Virus record (IMG/VR): IMGVR_UViG_3300037070_008393
Location: 1 to 21,937 of that record
Length of the DNA stretch: 21,937 bases
Strand: one strand, 5' to 3'
DNA from: a virus
The number at the start of each line of letters is the position of its first letter. The stretch's first letter is position 1. A program made the position numbers and the translations under genes. The notes under the pieces are model-generated. The model made no database searches and had not been told where the DNA came from. It saw only the letters and a list, made by a program, of their open reading frames with translations. Below, in pieces: positions 1-5,157 of this stretch.

Positions 1-20
1 ACTCTCCCTCGACGGAGAGT
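1..20 (-). terminator. Hairpin downstream of the exonuclease gene, possible terminator
   Basis: A perfect 7-base inverted repeat (ACTCTCC / GGAGAGT) with a six-base loop lies 37 bases past the stop codon of the exonuclease gene. It could end that transcript, but the window edge cuts off whatever follows on the minus strand, so a T tract cannot be checked. The 36 bases between it and the stop codon show no gene. Confidence 0.35.
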
Positions 21-56
21 CGGGGCGTCGCCGTTCCGGCAGCACATAAGGGAACG

Positions 57-1013
57 TTATGCGCTAGCCGCCATCTCCCCGAGCACCTCAATGACGGCCC
101 GGCAGTCATCGGCCGCGCGATGCCCGGCGCCGGGTAGGGGATGCCACCGGTAGTCGCCTTGCCGGTACAGCGGTTCACCGTCGCGCGCTTCGTAATCCCA
201 CGTCCAGTCCCCGCACCATTCGGCGTAGGCCTGCATGGCGCAGTCTTCCCAGGTCTGTGCGGCGAGCCAGGCGCGTGCTGCCGGGTGGATGCGCCGCTGG
301 CCGTGGCGGGGCTTCTCCAGGTTCGCGTAGCGGGCGCTGTAGTGGTGGTGGAGGCCGACGGCCAGGCGGCGTTTGTCGAAGTCCCGGTTGTAGATGACTA
401 CCTTGCGGTCGTGGAGAGCTTCGGTGAGCGGCAACAGCAGGTCGCTGAAGGTGGGGGCCGTCGACACCGCAGCGTCGGTGATGCCGTGAATGCGGGTCGC
501 TTCGGCCGGGATGGGTACGCCCGGGTTGACGAGGCTCTCGAGGAGAACTGTCCCGTCGATATTGAGGATGGCGATCTCGACGATGCGCGCTCCGTCGTGA
601 AGGCCAGTGGTTTCCGTGTCCAGGATGACGCTGGCCGGGTCGTCGAGAACCTGCCGCGCCCACTTCGATGCAGCGTCGCGGTCGGCGCGCCACATCGCCA
701 TCAACTCCTGATCGCACCAGCCCTTGTGGATGCCGTCGCAGTGCGGGCACGCGCGCTGCTTCCACCAGGTCGCGCGTCCGGCGGCGAGCGCGGCGAGTTG
801 AGCCGGGGTCGACTTGAGCTGCGCGGTGGTCTGCTCGAGGACGTAGAGCGGGGCGTGGTGGTGGCGGGGCATGCAGTACAGCCACGCCCGCGGGCGAGCT
901 TTCTGCCCCGGCCGCAGGCGGCGGCCGGCGTTCCGGAGTTGAGCGCGGGTCATGAGCTGGGCGGGGGCGCTGCCGGTGCTGTAGACGGGCAGGTCCTGGT
1001 AGGTGGTGGTCAT
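57..1013 (-). CDS. DEDDh 3'-5' exonuclease (DnaQ/RNase T-like)
   Basis: A 318-residue protein whose C-terminal two thirds is a DEDDh exonuclease. Such enzymes remove nucleotides from 3' ends of DNA or RNA with two metal ions. The ExoI motif DTETTGL gives D132 and E134, the ExoII motif YNRDFD gives N209 and D213, and the ExoIII motif HRAADD gives H298 and D303, so all catalytic positions are present. The N-terminal 120 residues are not part of the nuclease core; they are basic and contain a possible zinc knuckle (C89, C92, H96, C100). The ATG is chosen because it follows AGGAG at five bases and overlaps the stop of the preceding gene as ATGA, implying translational coupling; longer upstream readings lack such a site. 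Whether the substrate is RNA (RNase T-like) or DNA (proofreading-like) cannot be told from sequence. Confidence 0.9.
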   Translation of the reverse strand: MTTTYQDLPVYSTGSAPAQLMTRAQLRNAGRRLRPGQKARPRAWLYCMPRHHHAPLYVLEQTTAQLKSTPAQLAALAAGRATWWKQRACPHCDGIHKGWCDQELMAMWRADRDAASKWARQVLDDPASVILDTETTGLHDGARIVEIAILNIDGTVLLESLVNPGVPIPAEATRIHGITDAAVSTAPTFSDLLLPLTEALHDRKVVIYNRDFDKRRLAVGLHHHYSARYANLEKPRHGQRRIHPAARAWLAAQTWEDCAMQAYAEWCGDWTWDYEARDGEPLYRQGDYRWHPLPGAGHRAADDCRAVIEVLGEMAASA

Positions 1014-1255
1014 GGCTGCTCCTGGGCGGGCGGGATGACGAGGGTGAGGTAGGCGCGGAGGGCGCCCGGGGTGTACCTGCTGGGTCGGTACGAGACGGCG
1101 CCAGCTGCGCCCTCGGCGGCTTGCTGCATGGCGGCGACCAGGCGCTGTACGTCCGTCTCGTAGCCGACGAGTCGGATCTCGACCGGAGTTCCAGGGGCGA
1201 CCGGCGGGCTTTCGGTTCGCGGTCGAGGTGCGCGGCGGGCTGGGGTGCGGGCCAT
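1010..1255 (-). CDS. Small protein of unknown function, coupled to the exonuclease
   Basis: An 81-residue protein. The first 25 residues are rich in Arg, Pro and Ala and probably disordered. Residues 25-80 look like a small alpha/beta fold: a strand (VEIRLVGYE), an amphipathic helix with VQRLVAAMQQ, and a final strand (LRAYLTLVIP). I recognise similar small proteins as hypothetical genes of Streptomyces phages and integrative elements, but no function is known to me. The ATG follows GAGGAG at seven bases. Its stop overlaps the exonuclease start (ATGA), so the two are one operon and probably work or are expressed together. Confidence 0.75.
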   Translation of the reverse strand: MARTPARRAPRPRTESPPVAPGTPVEIRLVGYETDVQRLVAAMQQAAEGAAGAVSYRPSRYTPGALRAYLTLVIPPAQEQP

Positions 1256-1458
1256 GGGTGAACTCCTCGGCGCGGGCGGCTGGTTGGGGCGGGTTCTGAT
1301 GCTGCCCTGTTCCTCGCATTGCTCGCAATCCCCCGCAAACTGGTTACACGCACCCCTATAGGGACGCGTGTGCGTGCGGGGATCTAGCGGCCTACCGCAG
1401 GTCCGGTAACGGCTTGGTAAAGAGTCGGTGCGTGTCCCTGCGCTCGAGCACGCCAGAA
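1256..1458 (-). promoter_or_regulatory. Non-coding leader of the exonuclease operon
   Basis: No gene is visible on either strand between the Ro60-unit terminator and the small gene starting at 1255. Because the terminator should block read-through, the promoter of the two-gene exonuclease operon should lie here. I see no convincing -35/-10 pair. The only clear structure is the 26-base palindrome at 1346-1371, annotated separately. Confidence 0.5.
1346..1371. promoter_or_regulatory. 26-base palindrome, candidate operator
   Basis: The left arm ACACGC plus CCC is matched by GGG plus GCGTGT around a central TATA, with only two unpaired positions (A·C at 1352/1365 and C·A at 1353/1364). As minus-strand RNA both mismatches become G·U pairs, so it could also fold as a hairpin of 11 pairs. 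It is 91 bases upstream of the small gene start in an otherwise empty leader. A symmetrical site like this is typical for a dimeric repressor, but no matching repressor gene is in the window. Confidence 0.4.
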
Positions 1459-1501
1459 CGCCCCCGCTCCCCCACCGCAGATGCTGTGAGGAGCGGGGGC
1501 G
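1459..1501 (-). terminator. Terminator of the Ro60 unit
   Basis: A perfect 12-base inverted repeat (CGCCCCCGCTCC / GGAGCGGGGGCG) with a 19-base loop starts 12 bases after the Ro60 stop codon. On the minus strand the 3' arm is followed by GTTCTGG, a weak T tract usual in high-GC actinobacteria. Its 3' arm plus tail, GCGGGGGCGTTCTG, is identical to that of the late-operon terminator at 3538-3567. Confidence 0.75.
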
Positions 1502-1513
1502 TTGCCGTTCGGG

Positions 1514-3187
1514 TCAGGACGCCTCTGTGGTCCAAGGCCACTTGGCGTCGCGGCCGGCTTCGAGGAGCGGAATCATGCGGAAGGCTGCATCGGTGAGACC
1601 GCCGAAGCAGTGCCGTCCGGCTGTCCCGCTCGGCATCACTCCAGGCTTGTAGCCAGCGAAGTTCCAGACGTACACGGGCGTCGTCCTCGGTACGAGGTCG
1701 TCGATGGCCGTCTCCCGCATGCCGCCATGGCCGTGCATGTTGGAGGGGAGCCATCCGGGACGGGTCTGTTCGTCGGTGACGATGACGATGCGGTCGTGGG
1801 CGAACCAGTGCTGTTTGACAGCGGTGGGGATGTCGGTGCCGTCGATCTGCCCGTACTGCTCGATGAGCTTGAGGACGCTGCCGCCCTTGGAAACGTCCAA
1901 CTGCTTGGACTGGCCGCCGAACTCGACGAGGGTCGGCTTCTCGGCGCGGAGGGCGAGCGCGGAGCCGAAGACCGCGGCCTGCTCTGCGAGAGGGATGTCC
2001 GACTGGTTCGGGGTGGAGAACATGTAGCCGGGGAACATCGACGGCGACCGGTCGACCAGGATCAGTGTGCTGCCCTTCAACTGGGGCACGTTGGCGAGCG
2101 AGTGGTTGAGAGCCTGCTCCAGGGCGTGAGCCCACCGCAGCGACGGGGCGTGCTTGTAGGCGGCCCACCAGCGGAACGGGAACATGCGGGACTTGGCGAC
2201 CTGCTCCAGGTCAGCGAACCGTGCGCAGATCTGCGCGGCCACCGAGTCGGAGACTCCGGCCTCGTCGAAGTTCCGCAGGTTCCGCGCGAGAGCCATTACG
2301 CCCATGGACGGAATCATCGCCTCCCAAGCGGCCTTATCCATCGGACCCTGCAGCCAGCCGGCCAGCGCCTCCCAGGTCATCCCAGCGGCCTCGAAGGTCG
2401 GCGCAAGGTCGTGGTGCTCGAGCATCTTGCGCCGTTCCTCGACGGGCCAGGCGAGAATTTCACTACGCCGCCGCAGAAGCTTCAGCGGCTCCGGGATCTC
2501 ATCGGCGTTGCCGTGGCGTCGGTCGAGGGCGTGCTGGAAGAGGTAGCCCTGCCAGGCCTTGCTGGAATCCGGGCTGGCGTGGACGAGGTTGAGGACGTCG
2601 CCGAATCGGTAGCCCTTGGAGTCGGTGTCGTACTTGAGCAGGCTGCGCTCGGAGTAGAGGCGCTGAACCGCATCGGCGATGCCGCGCTTTACTGGCTTGG
2701 GCAGCTTCCGTCCGTACTTGCTGGTCCAGTAGCCGAGCATCTCCCCCGGCTCGTCGGCGCGTTGGAGGACGGCGGCGATGACCTGCCGGTTCCAGCCTCC
2801 CCCGTTGGCGTTCTCGGCGCCGACGTCCGGTACGAGGTCTCCAGCGGCTGCCGCGTCGAGGCGGGCTTTGACGAACTCGGCGGCGCCGACGAGGGAGGCG
2901 CTCCGCATGTTGCCTTCACCGCGGAGCCAGCCGAGCAGGCCGACGGTCCACGCGGGGTCTTCGACGGCGAGCTGCCGGACGAGCTGGGTGTACCGGTCGT
3001 CGCGGTCGCCTCCCTTCTCGTAGAAGGCATCCTGGCCGACAAAGTTGCTGACGGCGAGGAGAAAGAGTTCGCCCCTCGCGTCGCGGAGGCGCCCGGTGGC
3101 GCCTTCGTGGGTGACGGTCTGCTCCCCGGTCGTGGTCACGGGTGAGTGGACGGCGGGACGAGCGCCGCGCTGATTGAAGCGAGACAA
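1514..3187 (-). CDS. Ro60-family RNA-binding protein (TROVE + vWA domains)
   Basis: A 557-residue protein of the Ro60/Rsr family, ring-shaped proteins that bind Y RNAs on their outer surface and the 3' ends of structured or misfolded RNAs in the central hole. The TROVE HEAT-like domain covers about residues 25-355; it opens with THEGA and holds the conserved-looking helices ELFLLAVSNFVG and KYGRKLPKPVKRG. The vWA domain (about 370-540) has a full MIDAS metal site: D379-x-S381-x-S383, T451 and D472. The TTG start is preferred: it gives an MSRFN N-terminus that I recall from related actinobacterial proteins, and GAGGGG lies seven bases upstream. A GTG at 3202 sits inside a hairpin and a GTG at 3139 has no ribosome site. 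The gene is directly downstream of two Y-RNA-like RNAs, the usual partners, and has its own terminator. Confidence 0.93.
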   Translation of the reverse strand: MSRFNQRGARPAVHSPVTTTGEQTVTHEGATGRLRDARGELFLLAVSNFVGQDAFYEKGGDRDDRYTQLVRQLAVEDPAWTVGLLGWLRGEGNMRSASLVGAAEFVKARLDAAAAGDLVPDVGAENANGGGWNRQVIAAVLQRADEPGEMLGYWTSKYGRKLPKPVKRGIADAVQRLYSERSLLKYDTDSKGYRFGDVLNLVHASPDSSKAWQGYLFQHALDRRHGNADEIPEPLKLLRRRSEILAWPVEERRKMLEHHDLAPTFEAAGMTWEALAGWLQGPMDKAAWEAMIPSMGVMALARNLRNFDEAGVSDSVAAQICARFADLEQVAKSRMFPFRWWAAYKHAPSLRWAHALEQALNHSLANVPQLKGSTLILVDRSPSMFPGYMFSTPNQSDIPLAEQAAVFGSALALRAEKPTLVEFGGQSKQLDVSKGGSVLKLIEQYGQIDGTDIPTAVKQHWFAHDRIVIVTDEQTRPGWLPSNMHGHGGMRETAIDDLVPRTTPVYVWNFAGYKPGVMPSGTAGRHCFGGLTDAAFRMIPLLEAGRDAKWPWTTEAS

Positions 3188-3194
3188 GAGAAAG

Positions 3195-3211
3195 CCCCTC
3201 ACTTGGAGGGG
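3195..3211 (-). promoter_or_regulatory. Hairpin holding the Ro60 ribosome binding site
   Basis: A perfect 6-base stem (CCCCTC / GAGGGG) with loop CAAGT is followed on the minus strand by CTTTCTCTT. The 3' arm GAGGGG is exactly the Shine-Dalgarno sequence for the TTG start at 3187. The element could therefore act as an intrinsic terminator for the upstream Y RNAs, as a structure that hides the ribosome site, or both. It lies 13 bases after the end of the Y RNA base stem. Confidence 0.6.
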
Positions 3212-3261
3212 AGGTTCAGCAGTGGGGTGCCCGAGATCAAGGTCGGCTGCGGAGACAAAGC

Positions 3262-3341
3262 GCTCTGGGCCACTGAGCTACCTCCGGTCCCCTGGACCGG
3301 CGGCCGGGATTCGAACCCGGGTCTCTCTCTTAGCAGGAGAA
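3262..3341 (-). other. Circularly permuted tRNA-like domain inside the Y RNA
   Basis: In transcript order: an anticodon-like arm (TTCTC, loop CTGCTAA, GAGAG; 3341-3325) with T33, A37 and a would-be GCU anticodon; a 4-base variable loop; a perfect T arm (CCGGG, loop TTCGAAT, CCCGG; 3320-3304); an acceptor-like 3' strand CCGCCGG followed by T-CCA (3303-3293); then the matching 5' strand GGACCGGAGG (3290-3281), giving ten positions with one A·G mismatch; TA; and a D arm (GCTC, loop AGTGGCCCA, GAGC; 3278-3262). The 3' acceptor strand is thus joined to the 5' strand, and the molecule opens between D arm and anticodon arm, where the Y stem attaches. It is not a standard tRNA gene because the parts are out of order. 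Confidence 0.8.
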
Positions 3342-3350
3342 GTATCCGCT

Positions 3351-3364
3351 GCCTGCGCACCGGG
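3351..3364 (-). repeat. Ro-binding 5' strand, repeated
   Basis: The 14-base minus-strand sequence CCCGGTGCGCAGGC occurs here in the tRNA-like Y RNA and again at 3448-3435 in the compact Y RNA, at the same place in each predicted stem. The flanking bases differ, so conservation is limited to the proposed protein-binding site and is not a general duplication. Confidence 0.85.
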
Positions 3365-3380
3365 CACCCCCGATGCTGTG

Positions 3381-3451
3381 CCTCCCGAGATCAAGTCGAC
3401 CTGCGGCAGAACTTTTCCAAAGAAGTAGCCGCGGGCCTGCGCACCGGGAGG
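3381..3451 (-). ncRNA. Compact second Y RNA
   Basis: About 71 nt, directly upstream of the tRNA-like Y RNA with nine bases between the stems. The base helix is CCTCCC (3451-3446) with GGGAGG (3386-3381). The next part repeats the Ro-binding strands: GGTGCGCAGG on the 5' side and CGACTTGATCTC on the 3' side. Above it a helix GCGGC / GCCGC (3432-3428 / 3407-3403) leads to a small ACTT/AAGT hairpin. There is no tRNA-like part, so this RNA would occupy Ro60 without offering the tRNA mimic. No promoter or terminator separates it from the next RNA, so both probably come from one transcript by processing. Two adjacent Y RNAs are also known in some bacteria (YrlA and YrlB of Salmonella). Confidence 0.75.
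3384..3395 (-). repeat. Ro-binding 3' strand, repeated
   Basis: The 12-base minus-strand sequence CTTGATCTCGGG occurs here in the compact Y RNA and at 3241-3230 in the tRNA-like Y RNA. It resembles the CUUGACU-type 3' strand of animal Y RNAs. Together with the 14-base 5' repeat it defines the shared binding module of both RNAs. Confidence 0.85.
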
Positions 3452-3470
3452 TGCATGAAGTTGTGGACCC

Positions 3471-3501
3471 ACTGTAACCGGTATGAGCAGTTACCTGTCC
3501 A
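3471..3501 (-). promoter_or_regulatory. Candidate promoter of the Y RNA/Ro60 unit
   Basis: On the minus strand TGGACA (3501-3496) is one base from the -35 consensus, and TACAGT (3476-3471) fits a TAnnnT -10 box. The 19-base spacing is longer than usual, which lowers confidence. Transcription would start near 3464, about 13 bases before the compact Y RNA stem. A promoter is expected here because a strong terminator lies just upstream at 3538-3567. Confidence 0.35.
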
Positions 3502-3537
3502 GACGATTGCTTGAACTCCCGCCCCAAACGACAGAAC

Positions 3538-3567
3538 GCCCCCGCCCTGCCGAAGCAGGGCGGGGGC
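3538..3567 (-). terminator. Terminator of the late operon
   Basis: A perfect 13-base stem (minus strand GCCCCCGCCCTGC / GCAGGGCGGGGGC) is closed by a TTCG tetraloop with a C-G closing pair, the very stable cUUCGg type. GTTCTGTCGTTT follows. It starts 11 bases after the stop of the 32-residue gene and marks the end of the structural and lysis transcript. Confidence 0.88.
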
Positions 3568-3577
3568 TGGGCGTCGT

Positions 3578-3676
3578 TCATTCACCGTCGTCGTTGGGCG
3601 GTGGTGGCAGGTCGGGCTCGATGAATGGTCTGGGTGACAGCCAGAACGGCGGCTGCTCGACGGTCTCTTCCTGCAT
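3578..3676 (-). CDS. 32-residue proline-rich small protein
   Basis: A very small gene at the end of the late operon. The product begins MQEETVEQPPFWLSPRPF and ends with PPPPNDDGE; it is acidic and proline-rich, with no membrane segment or cysteine. AAAGGAC lies seven bases before the ATG, a good ribosome site, and the gene fits between the stop of the previous gene (12 bases away) and the operon terminator. These two points are the support; I do not recognise a family and assign no function. Confidence 0.6.
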   Translation of the reverse strand: MQEETVEQPPFWLSPRPFIEPDLPPPPNDDGE

Positions 3677-3687
3677 TGTTCGGTCCT

Positions 3688-4002
3688 TTACTTGCCGCCC
3701 GGAGTCTCGGGCTTGTCCTTCTTGGTCTTGAGCCAGCGCGTGACGGCCTCGACTGTGGCCGGGTCGAGGACGGCGAGGGCCTGCACTGCAGCGTGATCGC
3801 CGGCGGTCGCGGTGACGCCGGCCTCGCCGAGGGCTGCCGTGAGCGCCGCTTTCTCCGCTTCGTCGGCAGGGTCTGGCCGACTGCCCGGTTCGGGCCGCGG
3901 CGAGGGCACGGGTTGCAGACCGATGCGGCCCATCTGCTCAAGGGTGCCGGAGTCGCCGACGCTGGCATCGAAGCGCGACTGTACAGGAATGACGTCGGGC
4001 AT
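3688..4002 (-). CDS. Small late protein of unknown function
   Basis: A 104-residue protein with no recognised domain. The first half is Pro/Gly-rich and probably extended, then an alanine-rich helical part (about residues 44-92) with ALTAALGEAG and DPATVEAVTRWLK, and a charged Lys-rich tail ending PETPGGK. The ATG at 4002 is preferred over a GTG six codons upstream because GGAG lies five bases before it. It lies one base-frame step after the single-helix membrane protein in a tightly packed operon. The lysis-cassette position hints at late expression only. Confidence 0.65.
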   Translation of the reverse strand: MPDVIPVQSRFDASVGDSGTLEQMGRIGLQPVPSPRPEPGSRPDPADEAEKAALTAALGEAGVTATAGDHAAVQALAVLDPATVEAVTRWLKTKKDKPETPGGK

Positions 4003-4016
4003 TCGTACTCCAGTTC

Positions 4017-4370
4017 TCACACCTCGATGTGCTCAAGGTAAGGGCGGGCCCGATGGGGGATCGGGCGCGGCGCTGGCGGCTCCAACCCTGCTTGGCGAAT
4101 GTAGGAGACGAGGCCGCGGCGGTCGACGACGAGCCACGAGATCGCCGCACCCTGCCCGTTGATCTGCTCCTGCTGGCCAGTGATCTGAGCTTGCTGGCCG
4201 ACAACGTCTTCCTTGAGGTCGTCGATCCGCTCGTTCAGCGCCTTCTTGATCTCGGTGAAATCATCCCGCCGTTCCTGTCGCTTGGTGCGCCGCGCAGACC
4301 GGGCCGCCACCACACCGCCTGCCGTACCCACCAGCGCCAACCCAGCCTGGATCCAGGTGTCCACCGTCAT
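4017..4370 (-). CDS. Single-helix membrane protein with coiled coil
   Basis: A 117-residue protein. Residues 4-21 (DTWIQAGLALVGTAGGVV) form one probable membrane helix, followed by a basic stretch (RSARRTKRQERR) that should stay in the cytoplasm. Residues 37-70 are charged and then Gln-rich with repeated GQQ units, consistent with a coiled coil. The start overlaps the stop of the membrane protein before it (ATGA). Proteins with this layout next to phage holins are often called holin-like or lysis-associated, but I cannot show an activity. Confidence 0.75.
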   Translation of the reverse strand: MTVDTWIQAGLALVGTAGGVVAARSARRTKRQERRDDFTEIKKALNERIDDLKEDVVGQQAQITGQQEQINGQGAAISWLVVDRRGLVSYIRQAGLEPPAPRPIPHRARPYLEHIEV

Positions 4371-4792
4371 GCGCTGCTCACTCTCTTGATGCGGGGCGGC
4401 TCGGGCCATCCCGCCGTGACCCAAACCGGCACCGAGATCAGCCCCCACACTGCAGCGGCGATCCATCCCCGCGGATAGTCGCCTATCGCCCACGTTGCCA
4501 GGTAGCAGCCCATCCAAGGCAGTACCACCAACTGCAGCGCCGGATAGGCAGGCCAGTCACGGCCCGTCGGCAGCCATGCGGCCACCATCGCCAGTACGCC
4601 GGCCGCCATCCACAGCCCGCCCCACACGTCGAGCGGCATCAGCTGGAGCAGCGGCTGCAGTCCGCGTTGGTCGGGTGGCGGGGATGCGATCTGTGCGTAC
4701 CCGTACAGGGCCCATACGGCGCCGTAGCAGAGGAGGATCGCACCGCGGCGCCCCAGCATGACGCCCAGCCGCCGGACCACCCGGCGCGGCAC
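4367..4792 (-). CDS. Membrane protein with about four helices, lysis region
   Basis: A 141-residue hydrophobic protein. An Arg-rich N-terminus (MPRRVVRRLG) precedes four likely membrane helices, around residues 15-35, 55-75, 82-102 and 108-126, many with Trp and Tyr. The GTG follows the holin stop immediately (TAG then GTG) with a G-rich ribosome site overlapping the end of the holin gene. It may modulate the holin or be a second holin-like protein; topology and position are all that can be seen. Confidence 0.75.
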   Translation of the reverse strand: MPRRVVRRLGVMLGRRGAILLCYGAVWALYGYAQIASPPPDQRGLQPLLQLMPLDVWGGLWMAAGVLAMVAAWLPTGRDWPAYPALQLVVLPWMGCYLATWAIGDYPRGWIAAAVWGLISVPVWVTAGWPEPPRIKRVSSA

Positions 4793-5140
4793 CTACACCC
4801 CCCGCGGGGCGGACGGGCTCGCCGGCGAGACTTGGACGCGGGTCAGCAGTGTCAGCACGGCGAGGACGACGGTGTTGATGGCGCCGATGGTCTCCTGCGA
4901 CACCTCGTAGCCGAACGTGCCGACGAGGACGGCGCCTGCGGCGACGACGGTGGTGAAGGCCTGAGGGGCGATCGGGCGGGTCATCGCGGCGGCGATCGCG
5001 CCGAGGATGGCGGTGGCGATGCCGACGATGGCACCTGCCATCTCTGCTGTGAGCGGCGTGACGCCGAGGCTGACGACGAGTCCGAGGACGGCGGCCAGGG
5101 TGTTCAGCACTACTACCGGCTCGCGGCCGAAGAGCTTCAT
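4793..5140 (-). CDS. Holin
   Basis: A 115-residue protein with three probable membrane helices (about residues 9-28, 34-54, 61-76) and a fourth weaker one at 86-100. A short basic N-terminus (MKLFGREP) and a polar C-terminus (VSPASPSAPRGV) flank them. Size, helices and position directly after the endolysin gene match actinobacteriophage holins, which open the cytoplasmic membrane so the endolysin reaches the cell wall. GAGAAG lies before the ATG. Confidence 0.85.
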   Translation of the reverse strand: MKLFGREPVVVLNTLAAVLGLVVSLGVTPLTAEMAGAIVGIATAILGAIAAAMTRPIAPQAFTTVVAAGAVLVGTFGYEVSQETIGAINTVVLAVLTLLTRVQVSPASPSAPRGV

Positions 5141-5157
5141 GGTCTTCTCACTTCTGT

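Larger units (their letters stand above)
3224..3371 (-). ncRNA. Y RNA with tRNA-like module (YrlA type)
   Basis: About 148 nt. The ends form a perfect 9-base helix (GGGGTGCCC at 3370-3362 with GGGCACCCC at 3232-3224). Next comes an internal loop with GGTGCGCAGGC on the 5' side and GACCTTGATCTC on the 3' side, resembling the Ro-binding strands of animal and bacterial Y RNAs. Above it is a second helix, GGC-A-GCGGA (3353-3345) with TCCGC-A-GCC (3253-3245), broken only by an A·A pair. The apical part (3341-3262) is a tRNA mimic, described separately. Bacterial YrlA RNAs are known to combine a Ro60-binding stem with a tRNA-like module. The true 3' end may extend to the hairpin at about 3190, and the 5' end depends on processing from the upstream RNA. 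Confidence 0.85.

Noticed and set aside
1502-3145. A 547-residue open frame on the plus strand.
   Set aside because: It is the antisense shadow of the Ro60 gene; GC-rich DNA leaves such frames open, and it has no recognisable domain or ribosome site.
3139-3202. GTG codons at 3202 and 3139 as the Ro60 start.
   Set aside because: The first lies in the hairpin loop region and has no ribosome site; the second has none either and would drop the SRFN-type N-terminus that I recall from related proteins. The TTG at 3187 has GAGGGG at seven bases.
3262-3371. An ordinary tRNA-Ser(GCU) gene read from about 3364 to 3293.
   Set aside because: The T arm, anticodon-like arm and CCA end are good, but the bases before the anticodon arm do not form a D arm or a full acceptor strand, and the long variable arm of tRNA-Ser is absent. 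The missing parts occur downstream instead, so a permuted tRNA mimic in a Y RNA explains everything better.
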